Shown here piece after piece: positions 44,375-52,559 of a DNA stretch of 64,000 nt (its first letter is position 1; each line of letters begins with the position of its first letter). The notes under the pieces were generated by a model, which made no database searches, had not been told where the DNA came from, and was given only the letters and a program-made list of their open reading frames with translations. This stretch comes from Streptomyces sp. NBC_01116 (lineage in GTDB: Bacteria; Actinomycetota; Actinomycetes; Streptomycetales; Streptomycetaceae), in assembly GCF_041435495.1 (NCBI RefSeq), contig NZ_CP108644.1, forward strand, positions 1,550,001 through 1,614,000. Reading direction: 5' to 3'. The translations under genes were made by a program, and so were the position numbers.

Positions 44375-45292
44375 ATGACTGTGATCGTGCGCGATTTCCG
44401 GCCGTCCGACGCGGAGGCGTGGACCCGTGCCCGCAGGGCCTCGGTCCCCTGGATGGTGGCCACCCCCGAACAGGTCGTCCACGATCTGGCCCACGCCCAT
44501 CCGGACCGTCACTACCGGCTGCTGGTCGCCGAGGAGGACGGCGAGATCATCGCCACGGCGCAGGCGGGCATCGCCTACGACAGTCCCGAGCCGGGGCAGG
44601 GGTACTTCACACCGCAGACGCTTCCCGGCCGGACGAACCGCGGCGCGGGCTCGCTGCTGCTGCGCACGGCGGAGGAGCACCTGGCCCAGGCCGGGGCCAC
44701 GGTCCTGTACGCGTGGGTCCTGGACAACCCGGAGAGCCTGGAGTTCGCCCGCAAGCGGGGCTACCGGGCCAGGCGCTCCGCGCACTTCCAGCACCTCGAC
44801 CTCGCGGGCGGGGCCCTGCCGCCGCGTCAGGAACCGCCGGCGGGCGTCGAGCTGCGGGCCGGCTCGGACTTCGCCGACGATCCCCGGCCGCTGTTCGAGG
44901 CTGACGTCGAGGTGACGGCCGACGAGCCGGGCGACATCACCTCCGAGCTGGACGACTACGAGGACTGGCTGACGAACATCTGGCGGCACCCTGCCTTCGA
45001 CCAGGGGCTCACCTCGGTGGCGCTGGTCGACGGCGAGGTGGCGGCGTTCAGCGCGGCCACCACCGACGGCGCGCGGACGTATCTGAGCGCCATGACCGGC
45101 ACCTTGCGGGACTTCCGGGGGCGGGGTCTGGCGAAGCTGGCGAAGAACGACTCGCTGCACCGGGCGCGGGCGGCCGGATACACGGACGCGTACACCTCCA
45201 ACGACACCGGCAACGGCCCGATGCTGGCCGTCAACCAGTGGTTCGGGTACCAGGTCTGCGCGACGGAGGTCCGCCATGTCCGCACCCTCTGA
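44375..45292 (+). CDS. tandem GNAT-domain acetyltransferase
   Basis: This is a 305-residue protein with two GNAT folds. The first (residues about 1-150) has QTLPGRTNRGAGSLLLRTAE as acetyl-CoA loop. The second (about 155-305) has TGTLRDFRGRGLAKLAKNDS near 250-269 and the closing NGPMLAVNQWFGYQV near 285-299. In many such pairs only one half is catalytic; the R-G-R-G-L loop of the second half looks the better conserved. The substrate is unknown. A CATACGGT box just upstream of ATG 44375 suggests a short or absent leader. It overlaps the DUF402 gene by 17 bases. Confidence 0.85.
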   Translation: MTVIVRDFRPSDAEAWTRARRASVPWMVATPEQVVHDLAHAHPDRHYRLLVAEEDGEIIATAQAGIAYDSPEPGQGYFTPQTLPGRTNRGAGSLLLRTAEEHLAQAGATVLYAWVLDNPESLEFARKRGYRARRSAHFQHLDLAGGALPPRQEPPAGVELRAGSDFADDPRPLFEADVEVTADEPGDITSELDDYEDWLTNIWRHPAFDQGLTSVALVDGEVAAFSAATTDGARTYLSAMTGTLRDFRGRGLAKLAKNDSLHRARAAGYTDAYTSNDTGNGPMLAVNQWFGYQVCATEVRHVRTL

Positions 45293-45785
45293 GCCCCGCG
45301 CCGGCCGCACGAAGGGCCTGGTCGTCGACCTGTCCAAGGCGGGCCGCACCAAGATCAGGTATCCGGCGGAGCTGGTCCGGGACGACGGAGTCCGCGTCAC
45401 GGTCCGGGCGCCGTGGGCCGCTCCGGGGGCGCGGGACTTCGGCTTCGTCCGGTTCGAGCCGGGCGACGTCCTGACCGAGCACTACTGGCGGGACCGGTGG
45501 TTCGCGGTGAAGGAGGTCCGCACCGGGGACGGCAGGCTCAAGGGCTGGTACTGCGACATCACGCGGCCCGCCGTGCTCGCGGACGGGGTGCTGAGGGTCG
45601 AGGACCTGGACCTGGACCTGTGGGTGTCGGCCGACGGCGCGACGGTCCTGCGGCTGGACGAGGACGAGTTCGCGGCGAGCGGCCTGGCCGGACGCGATCC
45701 GGCGGCGGCCGGAGCGGCGGCCCGGGCCCTGGACGAGCTGGAGGACCTGGCCCGGACGGACGGGCTGACCGCGCTCCTCGACTGA
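45276..45785 (+). CDS. DUF402 domain-containing protein
   Basis: This is a 169-residue protein of the DUF402 (FomD-like) family, a beta-barrel whose studied members hydrolyse nucleoside diphosphates or cytidylyl conjugates with divalent metals. The family core is RFEPGDVLTEHYWRDRWFAV near residues 51-70, GRLKGWYCDITRPA near 76-90 and VEDLDLDLWVSADG near 97-110, with several acidic residues for metal binding. ATG 45276 lies inside the 3' end of the acetyltransferase gene (17-base overlap), so both are one operon. Confidence 0.85.
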   Translation: MSAPSEPRAGRTKGLVVDLSKAGRTKIRYPAELVRDDGVRVTVRAPWAAPGARDFGFVRFEPGDVLTEHYWRDRWFAVKEVRTGDGRLKGWYCDITRPAVLADGVLRVEDLDLDLWVSADGATVLRLDEDEFAASGLAGRDPAAAGAAARALDELEDLARTDGLTALLD

Positions 45786-45834
45786 ACGCCCCGTCGGGCG
45801 CGGGGGCCGGGGCCCGCACGCACCGCCGGGCGGC

Positions 45835-47328
45835 TCAGGGGCGGGGCCGGGAGTCGGCGACGAGCTCCACCTCGTACCCCGCCGGGTCCTCCAGATAGGC
45901 GGCGTGATGCCCCTCGCCGCCCGCGTACGGATGGCGGTCGGGGAACAGCAGCCGCCATCCGTACGCCGGGGCCCCGGCGACCAGGGCGTCGAGGGCGGCC
46001 CGGTCCGCGACGTGGAACGCCAGGTGGTTGAGGCCGGGGCGGCGGCGGTCGTGGCCGCCGGCGGCCAGGTCGGGCGACCGCTCCACCACGACGTACGTGT
46101 CACCGCGCCGCCAACTGCGGCCGTGGGCCCAGCGCTGGTACGGGACATGGCCGAGCCGGCCCAGCAGCCAGCCCCAGCCGCGCTCCGCCTCCGCCAGGTC
46201 AGCCACCCACAGCTCGATGTGGTGCACCCTCCCGGTGGTCTCCTCGGCTGCGGGCAGCGGGACGGCCGTGCGGGGGCCTCCCGGCACATACGCGATCGGC
46301 TCCCCGTCCCGGTGCCAGTGGATCATGAAGTGCTCGCCCGCCCGGTATCCGTCCAGGCCCGCGCGGCAGTACGCGACCATGTCGTCCGGCAGGGCGGCCA
46401 GCGGGAACCAGTCCAGCTCGGAGCACTTCTCCGGCTCGGCGTTGCGCGGCGGGCGGGCCGGGTCGTGCTCCGCGACGAAGAACCAGCCCATGCGCGCGCC
46501 GCCGCCGGGTCCCCGGTGCTGCATCACGAGGGCCACCTTCAGCTCCTCGGGCTCCAGATCGAGGCCGATCTCCTCGGCAGCCTCCCGGACCATCGCCTCG
46601 CGGACGTCCTCGCCGTCCTCCGCGTGGCCGGAGGGCATGTGGAGCAGTCCGTCCGCGTACCCCGTTCCGGAGCGGCGGGCCAGCAGGACGTCCGGGCCGC
46701 GCCGCAGGATCAGATGGACGTCGACGACCTCGGTGTGCCGGTGCGTCGGCATCGCGCGGGCGACCAGTGCGTAGCGCTCGTCGTGGACCTGCCTGCCCCA
46801 CAGCCGGGAGTCGGGGACCAGGTCCTCGTGGTGGATGCGCTCGGTGTGCGCGGAGAGCAGGGCGGTGAGCGTGGTGGCGGACAGGCCGGCGCCGCCCCAC
46901 ACCCCCTCGACGAGCACGAGCCGCCCGCCCGGCTTCAGCAGGCCGAACCAGTGCTTCAGGGCCGCCGCCGGGTCGGGCAGCAGCCAGACGACGTGCCGGG
47001 CCACGACGACGTCGAACAGCCGCTCCCCGACCGGGGGCCGGGCGGCGTCCCCGACGAGGACCTCCGCACCGGTCCCGGCGAGCTTGGCGCGGGCCAGGTC
47101 GGCCATGCGGGGCGCGCGGTCGACGGCGGTGACGCGGTGGCCCTGGCCCACGGCGAGCAGGGAGAGGCTGCCGGTGCCGCACCCCAGGTCCAGCACCTCG
47201 GCGCGGGTGCCGGGCAGCCAGCTCTCCAGCCGCCCGGCCCAGGCGTCGCGCACCGCGGGGTCGAGGAGCCCGTGGTCGGGCTCCTCGTCGAAGGATCCGG
47301 CAGCCGCGTCCCAGTCGATCGTGGTCAT
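45835..47328 (-). CDS. methyltransferase-Nudix-VOC three-domain fusion protein
   Basis: This is a 497-residue protein made of three enzyme modules. Residues about 1-200 are a class I SAM methyltransferase (EVLDLGCGTGS near 44-54, VTAVDRAPRM, LLKPGGRLVLVEG). Residues about 200-355 are a Nudix hydrolase with the box G-x5-E-x7-REAAEEIG near 233-255. Residues about 365-490 are a VOC/glyoxalase barrel (HHIELWVADLAEAERGW and GLNHLAFHVADR, the latter with a potential metal histidine). The reading frame is continuous with no stop or obvious join. ATG 47328 lies 13 bases after the tctA stop, so it may share the tct transcript. Confidence 0.88.
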   Translation of the reverse strand: MTTIDWDAAAGSFDEEPDHGLLDPAVRDAWAGRLESWLPGTRAEVLDLGCGTGSLSLLAVGQGHRVTAVDRAPRMADLARAKLAGTGAEVLVGDAARPPVGERLFDVVVARHVVWLLPDPAAALKHWFGLLKPGGRLVLVEGVWGGAGLSATTLTALLSAHTERIHHEDLVPDSRLWGRQVHDERYALVARAMPTHRHTEVVDVHLILRRGPDVLLARRSGTGYADGLLHMPSGHAEDGEDVREAMVREAAEEIGLDLEPEELKVALVMQHRGPGGGARMGWFFVAEHDPARPPRNAEPEKCSELDWFPLAALPDDMVAYCRAGLDGYRAGEHFMIHWHRDGEPIAYVPGGPRTAVPLPAAEETTGRVHHIELWVADLAEAERGWGWLLGRLGHVPYQRWAHGRSWRRGDTYVVVERSPDLAAGGHDRRRPGLNHLAFHVADRAALDALVAGAPAYGWRLLFPDRHPYAGGEGHHAAYLEDPAGYEVELVADSRPRP

Positions 47329-47341
47329 GGAGCCGATGCTC

Positions 47342-48871
47342 TCAGCCGCCACCGACCGTGCGGGACTCCTCTGCCGTTTTCCGGCCACCGCGCCGCCGCA
47401 GGACCAGGCGGCCGATCAGCGGCCACGCCACGATCAGCACCACGATCGCGTAGACGGTGACGGAGAACGGGGTGTTGACCAGTCCGGACACACTCCCGTC
47501 GCTGATCTGGAGCGCTCGGCGCAACTGCTGTTCGGCGGCCGGGCCGAGGATCACCCCGATGACGGCGGGCAGCACCGGCAGCCCGTAGCGCCGCATGCCG
47601 AATCCGATCAGCCCGATGATCAGGAGGATCACCAGGTCGAGGGACTCGCCGCCGACCGCGTACGCGCCGACCGCGGCGAAGAAGAGGATGCCCGCGTACA
47701 GATAGGGGCGCGGGATCCGCAGGAGCTTCGCCCAGACCGGGGCGAGCGGCAGGTTGAGGGCGAGCAGCAGCACCATGCCGACGAAGAGCGAGGCGATGAG
47801 GCCCCAGACCAGCTCCGGTTCGCGTTCGAACAGCAGGGGCCCCGGCTGGATCCCGTACTGCTGGAAGGCGGCCAGCATCACGGCGGCGACGGCGGTGGTG
47901 GGCAGTCCGAGCGTGAGCATCGAGACGAGCGTTCCGGCGGCGGAGGCGGAGGCGGCGGCCTCGGGTCCGGCGACGCCTTCGATGGCTCCCTTGCCGAACT
48001 GGTCGCGGTGCTTGGAGAGCCGCTTCTCGGTGACGTAGCTGAGGAAGGTGGGGATCTCCGCACCGCCCGCCGGGATCGCCCCGAAGGGGAAGCCGATGAC
48101 GGGACCGCGCAGCCAGGGCTTCCAGGTGCGCTTCAGGTCGGCGCGGCCGAGCCACGGTCTGCCGACGGGTATCGGCTTTCCGGTGGAGCGGCGCAGATGG
48201 GCGGCGACCCAGAGCGCTTCGCCGATCGCGAAGAGTCCGACCGCGACGATGACCACGTCGACGCCGTCGGCCAGTTGGAGCGAGCCGAAGGTGAGGCGCT
48301 GCTGGCCGGTCATCTGGTCGAGGCCGACCAGCCCGATGGTGAGGCCGATGAGGAGCGAGGCGATGCCGCGGATGCGGGAGGCGCCGAGGACGGAGGTGAC
48401 GGCGATGAAGGCCAGCACCATGATGGCGAAGTAGTCGGGGGCTCCGATGCCGATGGCGAGGGAGGCGACGGTCGGGGCGAGGACGACCAGCAGGATCGTG
48501 CCGATCATGCCGCCCGCGAAGTGACCGATCGCGGCGGCGGCGAGCGCCTGGGCGCCGCGTCCGCCCTTCGCCATCGGGTTGCCCTCGATCGCGGCGACCA
48601 CGGCCGCGCTCTCCCCGGGGGTGTTGAGGAGGATCGAGGTGGTGGAGCCGCCGAACATCGCGCCGTAGTAGATCCCGGCGAACATGATGAACGCGCCGGT
48701 CGGATCGAGTCCGTACGTCACCGGGAGCAGCAGCGCCACGGCCATCGCCGGGCCGATGCCGGGGAGCACGCCGATCGCGGTGCCGAGCAGCACGCCGATC
48801 GCGGCCCAGAGCAGGTTCATCGGGGTGAGCGCGGTACCGAAGCCGTCGATGAGGGAGTTGAGGGAATCCAT
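47342..48871 (-). CDS. tctA: tripartite tricarboxylate transporter permease TctA
   Basis: This is the 509-residue large membrane subunit of a TctABC-type uptake system for citrate-like acids. It has about twelve helices; family signatures are [20 protein letters not shown] near residues 38-57, [19 protein letters not shown] near 74-92, and in the second half [20 protein letters not shown] near 262-281 with a repeat of the GLPTTA type. It lies 3 bases after tctB in the order tctC-tctB-tctA, forming one operon that probably continues into the three-domain fusion gene. Confidence 0.93.
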   Translation of the reverse strand: MDSLNSLIDGFGTALTPMNLLWAAIGVLLGTAIGVLPGIGPAMAVALLLPVTYGLDPTGAFIMFAGIYYGAMFGGSTTSILLNTPGESAAVVAAIEGNPMAKGGRGAQALAAAAIGHFAGGMIGTILLVVLAPTVASLAIGIGAPDYFAIMVLAFIAVTSVLGASRIRGIASLLIGLTIGLVGLDQMTGQQRLTFGSLQLADGVDVVIVAVGLFAIGEALWVAAHLRRSTGKPIPVGRPWLGRADLKRTWKPWLRGPVIGFPFGAIPAGGAEIPTFLSYVTEKRLSKHRDQFGKGAIEGVAGPEAAASASAAGTLVSMLTLGLPTTAVAAVMLAAFQQYGIQPGPLLFEREPELVWGLIASLFVGMVLLLALNLPLAPVWAKLLRIPRPYLYAGILFFAAVGAYAVGGESLDLVILLIIGLIGFGMRRYGLPVLPAVIGVILGPAAEQQLRRALQISDGSVSGLVNTPFSVTVYAIVVLIVAWPLIGRLVLRRRGGRKTAEESRTVGGG

Positions 48872-48874
48872 CGG

Positions 48875-49444
48875 TCAGAGCACCCCCATCAGCGGGCCGC
48901 CCGGAAGGGGGACACCGAGCAGGTTGTCGAAGACGAAATAGGTGGCGAGGGAGATGCCGGCCGCGATGAGCGGGTCCCGGCCGTGGTGCCGGCTGCCGAG
49001 TGCGTAGGCGGAGCCCCAGAAGAGCAGCGCCCCGGCGATCGGGAAGCCCAGCGGGCCGATCAGGACGGCGGCGCCGAGGAAGACCCCGGTGAGCAGGAGG
49101 ACGGTGCGCCAGTCGGCCGGTTCGTCGAGGTCGACGTCCTCGCCGCCCTCCGCCTCGCCGCGTCCGCCGCGCAGGACGTCGCCGGCGAGCAGGACGGAGA
49201 TGAGGAGGAACAGCCCGCCGATGACGAAGGGGACCGTCCGGGGGCCGACGGGACCGCGCTGGGCGATGTCGACGCTCATGGTGAACGCGTCGGTGAGAAC
49301 GAGCACGCCGAGCGCGAACAGCAGGACGCAGACGCCGAGTTCGGAGTGCTCGCGCAGCCAGGCGAGGGTGGTGTTCGGCTCGTGCGCGGCTTCGCCGCCC
49401 GGCTGCGCCGCGGAACCGGTGGGTTCGGTGGGTTCGGTGGTCAC
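48875..49444 (-). CDS. tctB: tripartite tricarboxylate transporter small membrane subunit TctB
   Basis: This is a 189-residue membrane protein with four helices (residues about 30-50, 65-88, 115-135 and 150-178) and a cytoplasmic loop rich in Glu and Arg (RGGRGEAEGGEDVDLDEPAD). This topology and its place between tctC and tctA identify it as TctB. The GTG start at 49444 overlaps the tctC stop by 4 bases (GTGA), and it is spaced 3 bases from tctA. Confidence 0.9.
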   Translation of the reverse strand: MTTEPTEPTGSAAQPGGEAAHEPNTTLAWLREHSELGVCVLLFALGVLVLTDAFTMSVDIAQRGPVGPRTVPFVIGGLFLLISVLLAGDVLRGGRGEAEGGEDVDLDEPADWRTVLLLTGVFLGAAVLIGPLGFPIAGALLFWGSAYALGSRHHGRDPLIAAGISLATYFVFDNLLGVPLPGGPLMGVL

Positions 49445-50424
49445 AGCCCCAGCTCCTTGAGAACGGTGGCGACCCGCTGGTTCTGCTCGTCGAGGAAGTC
49501 GCCGAAGGGTTCACCGATGAGGAGGGCGTCGTCCCAGCCGTTCTTCTTCATCGACTCCTTCCACTGCTTCGTGCCGTGGAGTTCGCGGATCAGGCCGGTG
49601 AGCTTGTCGCGTTCGGCCGGCGAGAGGCCGGGCGGGGCGACGATGCCGCGCCAGTTGGTGAACTCGGTGTCGAGTCCGGCTTCGCGCAGGGTGGGGGCGT
49701 CGAGGCCCGGCACCCGCTTCGGGCCGGTCACGGCGAGGAGGCGCAGCTCGCCCGCCTCGATCTGGTCGCGGTACTCGCCGAGGCCGGAGACCCCGAAGCC
49801 GACCTTGTCGCCGAGGATCGAGGCGAGGAGTTCGCCGCCGCCGTCGAACGGGACGTAGTTGACCGTCCTCGGGGCGATGCCGGCCGCCTGCGCCATGAGC
49901 ATCGGGGCGAGGTGGTCCGGGCCGCCGGGCGAGGACCCGCCGCCGACCGGGACGCGGGCCGGGTCCTTCTTCCAGGCGGCGAGCAGGTCGGCGATGGTCC
50001 GGTACGGGGAGTCCTTGGAGACGACGACGATGTCCGGCTCCTCGGTGAGCCGGGCGATCGGGGTGGTGTCGGCGAGCGTGCTCGGGGACTTGTTGGTGTG
50101 TACGGCTCCGACGACGCCGAGCCCCATGGAGAGCGCCAGCTTGCCGTTGCCGTGCTCGCCGACGAGCCGGCTCAGGCCGACCGTTCCGCCGGCGCCCGGC
50201 AGGTTGAACACCTCGATGTTGTGGGTGAGCTCGGCGTCCTCGGCGTTCTTGGCCAGGGTGCGCGCGGTGATGTCGTAGCCGCCGCCGGGAGTGTTGGGGA
50301 CCATGAAGCGGAGCCCGGGAATCTGGGTGCCGGTGTCGGAACCGTCACCGGTGGACAGCAGGGGTGGTCCTACCACCACCAGCAACGTGGCCCCCAAAAG
50401 GGCGAGGAGAGTGCGCAGTCGCAC
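49441..50424 (-). CDS. tctC: tripartite tricarboxylate transporter substrate-binding protein TctC
   Basis: This is a 327-residue extracytoplasmic binding protein with an N-terminal hydrophobic segment (LLALLGATLLVVVGPPLLS) that serves as signal or anchor. The TctC fingerprint is clear: RFMVPNTPGGGYDITARTLA near residues 39-58, NLPGAGGTVGLSRL near 75-88, GGSSPGGPDHLAPM and the closing EFTNWRGIVAPPGLSP. It hands a di- or tricarboxylate to TctA-TctB. It is the first gene of the operon, divergent from a response regulator gene across 116 bases, as in tct systems that are induced by their substrate. Confidence 0.92.
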   Translation of the reverse strand: MRLRTLLALLGATLLVVVGPPLLSTGDGSDTGTQIPGLRFMVPNTPGGGYDITARTLAKNAEDAELTHNIEVFNLPGAGGTVGLSRLVGEHGNGKLALSMGLGVVGAVHTNKSPSTLADTTPIARLTEEPDIVVVSKDSPYRTIADLLAAWKKDPARVPVGGGSSPGGPDHLAPMLMAQAAGIAPRTVNYVPFDGGGELLASILGDKVGFGVSGLGEYRDQIEAGELRLLAVTGPKRVPGLDAPTLREAGLDTEFTNWRGIVAPPGLSPAERDKLTGLIRELHGTKQWKESMKKNGWDDALLIGEPFGDFLDEQNQRVATVLKELGL

Positions 50425-50496
50425 GGGTTCCGCCTTTCAACTGTGAAGTGGCCCACATGTTGCCTGCGCGTTAAGAAGCTGTCTCTCTTCCGGTAT

Positions 50497-50508
50497 CAAC
50501 GGACGTTG
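50497..50508. promoter_or_regulatory. inverted repeat between tctC and the response regulator gene
   Basis: CAACG-GA-CGTTG forms a perfect 5-base-pair inverted repeat. It overlaps the -35 region of the response regulator promoter and lies 73 bases from the tctC start, a good place for the regulator to bind. Confidence 0.5.
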
Positions 50509-50534
50509 TGGTCATTGCGGTCGCCGCCTAGCGT
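50506..50534 (+). promoter_or_regulatory. promoter of the response regulator gene
   Basis: TTGTGG (50506-50511) and TAGCGT (50529-50534) are separated by 17 bases. The -10 box ends 6 bases before GTG 50541, so transcription should begin at the start codon and the message is leaderless. Confidence 0.65.
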
Positions 50535-50540
50535 GGCGGC

Positions 50541-51227
50541 GTGACAACTGTGCTGGTGGTGGACGACGACTTCATGGTCGCGAAACTGCACAGCCGCTAT
50601 GTGTCCGCTATGGACGGCTTCGCGGTCGTCGGGGTGGCGCACAACGGTGCCGACGCCTTGCGGGCGGCCGAGCGGCTGCGCCCCGATCTGGTGCTACTGG
50701 ACATCTATCTGCCCGATATGGACGGGATCGGGGTGCTGCGTGCCCTGCGTGCTGCGGAGGAGCAGGACGCCTCGCGCCCCAGCGCGGACGCCCTGTTCAT
50801 CACAGCGGCCCGGGACGCGGGGGTCATCCGGGCGGCGCTGCGGGCGGGGGCCCTGCACTATCTGATCAAGCCGTTCAGCCACTCGGCGCTCCAGGAGCAG
50901 CTGCGCCACGTCGCCTCGCTGCGCACCCGCCTGGACAGGCTGGGAGAGGCCCGCCAGGAGGACGTCGACCAGATCTTCGGCACCCGCCCGCCCGGCTCGC
51001 GCGAGCTGCCGAAGGGCCTGGCCGCCCCCACGGCGGACCTGGTGGAACGCACCCTGCGCGACCACCCGGCGGGCCTGTCCGCGTCGGAGTGCGCCGAGGT
51101 GGGAGCACTGTCCCGGGTGAGCGCGCGCCGCTACCTGGAGCACTTCACCGCGACGGGCCGGGCGGAGGTGACCCTGCGCTACGGGGGCACGGGGCGGCCG
51201 GAGCGGCGGTACCGGTGGACGGGGTGA
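50541..51227 (+). CDS. CitB/DcuR-type response regulator
   Basis: This is a 228-residue two-component regulator. The receiver domain (residues 1-122) keeps the acidic pocket D8-D10, phosphoacceptor D54, T88 and K110. After a linker, residues about 160-228 form a winged helix (GLSASECAEVGALSRVSARR), as in the CitB/DpiA/DcuR group that responds to external di- and tricarboxylates. It is divergent from tctC, so it probably activates tctCBA. The sensor kinase normally encoded next door is absent: the next gene is a monooxygenase. Confidence 0.9.
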   Translation: MTTVLVVDDDFMVAKLHSRYVSAMDGFAVVGVAHNGADALRAAERLRPDLVLLDIYLPDMDGIGVLRALRAAEEQDASRPSADALFITAARDAGVIRAALRAGALHYLIKPFSHSALQEQLRHVASLRTRLDRLGEARQEDVDQIFGTRPPGSRELPKGLAAPTADLVERTLRDHPAGLSASECAEVGALSRVSARRYLEHFTATGRAEVTLRYGGTGRPERRYRWTG

Positions 51228-51390
51228 GGTGGCACGTCCCGGCCCTCCACCTGAGCGCCCACTTAGCGGCGCCTTAAAGCGACCATAAGGATCGTCACCA
51301 CCCCCTCCCATCAGGCGTTTTGGAACTTCTCAGCGGCTAGCTTGCTGATCGCCACCCTCACAGCCGTGCCGTTTCGAAGGAGATCCATCC

Positions 51391-52428
51391 ATGACCGCTC
51401 GCCGCAAGGCCGCACGTGTCCTCGCCCTCGGTCTGGCCCCGCTCGCACTGGCCGGGCTGGCCTCCGCCCCGGCCGTCGCGCACGGTTCGCTCACCGACCC
51501 GGTGAGCCGGGTGTCCGCGTGCTTCGCGGAGGGGCCGGAGAGCCCGACGTCGGCGGCGTGCCGGGCGGCGGTCGCGGCGGGCGGGACGCAGGCGCTGTAC
51601 GACTGGAACGGGGTGAACATCGCCGACGCGGCGGGCAAGCACCGTGAGTTGATCCCGGACGGCAAGCTGTGCAGCGCGGCCAACGACAAGTTCAAGGGCC
51701 TGGACCTCCCGCGCGCCGACTGGCCGGCCACCGCGATGTCGGCGGGCGAGCACACCTTCCGGTTCCGTGCGACGGCCCCGCACCGGGGGTCGTTCGAGCT
51801 GTACCTCACCAAGCCCGGCTACGACCCCACGAAGCCGCTGGCCTGGTCGGACCTGGAGGCGAAGCCCTTCGCCGAGGCCACCGACCCGAAGCTGGAGAAC
51901 GGTTCGTACGTCTTCGACGGGACGATCCCCGAGCGTTCGGGCCGGCAGCTGGTCTACACGGTCTGGCAGCGCTCCGACTCCCCCGAGGCGTTCTACGCCT
52001 GCTCCGACGTGACGTTCGGCGGCGGGGCGCAGGACGGCGGGGCGGAGAAGGAGGAAGGGCAGCAGGGTTCCGGTGGTGACTCCGGCGCCGAGGCTCCGGC
52101 CGCGGCCCCCTCCGCGCCGTCCGAGGACGCCATCGCCGAGGGTTCCGAGAAGTCGTCGGTCGAGCACGGCGGCCACGGGGACGACGACGCGAGCACCGGG
52201 GCGAAGGTCACCGCCGCCGCCCCGGCCGCCCCGGAGGCAAAGTCTGAGGGCAACGCCCCGGAGGCCAACGCGGCGGGCGCCGAGGAGGTGCTGGCCGAGA
52301 CGGGCGGCTCCGGCGGCAGCACCTACCTGGCGATCGGGGGCGCCGGGGTGCTCGCAGCCGGTGCGGCCGTACTGTTCGCCACGCAGCGCCGACGGGCCGC
52401 CGCCGCGGCGGGCCGCCACAGCCGCTGA
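51391..52428 (+). CDS. AA10 lytic polysaccharide monooxygenase with LAETG wall-anchor signal
   Basis: This is a 345-residue secreted copper enzyme that cuts chitin or cellulose chains oxidatively. Signal peptidase cleavage after A30 exposes H31, the first histidine of the copper brace; H131 (TAPHRGS) is the second. The catalytic domain ends near residue 212 (FYACSDVTFGG). A Gly/Ala/Glu-rich linker leads to LAETG at 301-305, a membrane segment to about 331 and the basic tail QRRR, a class E sortase signal. AAGGAG lies 7 bases before ATG 51391. It is a single gene with terminators behind it. Confidence 0.93.
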   Translation: MTARRKAARVLALGLAPLALAGLASAPAVAHGSLTDPVSRVSACFAEGPESPTSAACRAAVAAGGTQALYDWNGVNIADAAGKHRELIPDGKLCSAANDKFKGLDLPRADWPATAMSAGEHTFRFRATAPHRGSFELYLTKPGYDPTKPLAWSDLEAKPFAEATDPKLENGSYVFDGTIPERSGRQLVYTVWQRSDSPEAFYACSDVTFGGGAQDGGAEKEEGQQGSGGDSGAEAPAAAPSAPSEDAIAEGSEKSSVEHGGHGDDDASTGAKVTAAAPAAPEAKSEGNAPEANAAGAEEVLAETGGSGGSTYLAIGGAGVLAAGAAVLFATQRRRAAAAAGRHSR

Positions 52429-52453
52429 CCTTCGCAGCAGCCCTCCCATACCC

Positions 52454-52487
52454 CTGCCGCGCCCCTCCGGGACGTCGGGCGCGGCAG
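52454..52487. terminator. terminator of the monooxygenase gene
   Basis: An 11-base-pair perfect stem CTGCCGCGCCC with its complement has a 12-base loop, 26 bases beyond the stop. Confidence 0.85.
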
Positions 52488-52494
52488 GAAGTGA

Positions 52495-52544
52495 CGGGCC
52501 GGGGTTCCGCCGTCCGCCCCATCGGACGCCGGGGCCCCGGCCCG
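52495..52544. terminator. second hairpin between convergent genes
   Basis: A CGGGCCGGGG stem with its complement is 10 base pairs long and encloses an inner GTCCG/CGGAC stem. It lies 16 bases from the lipase stop on the minus strand. Confidence 0.8.
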
Positions 52545-52559
52545 TCTTCGCGTGCCGGG

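Noticed and set aside
47325-49514. 729-codon minus-strand frame across tctA and tctB
   Set aside because: The product is an Arg/Pro-rich shift of the tct genes, whose real products are clear membrane proteins.
46835-49858. 1007-codon plus-strand frame
   Set aside because: It lies antisense to tctC, tctB and tctA and is very rich in Gln, Glu, Asp and His, which is typical of the opposite strand of GC-rich membrane protein genes.
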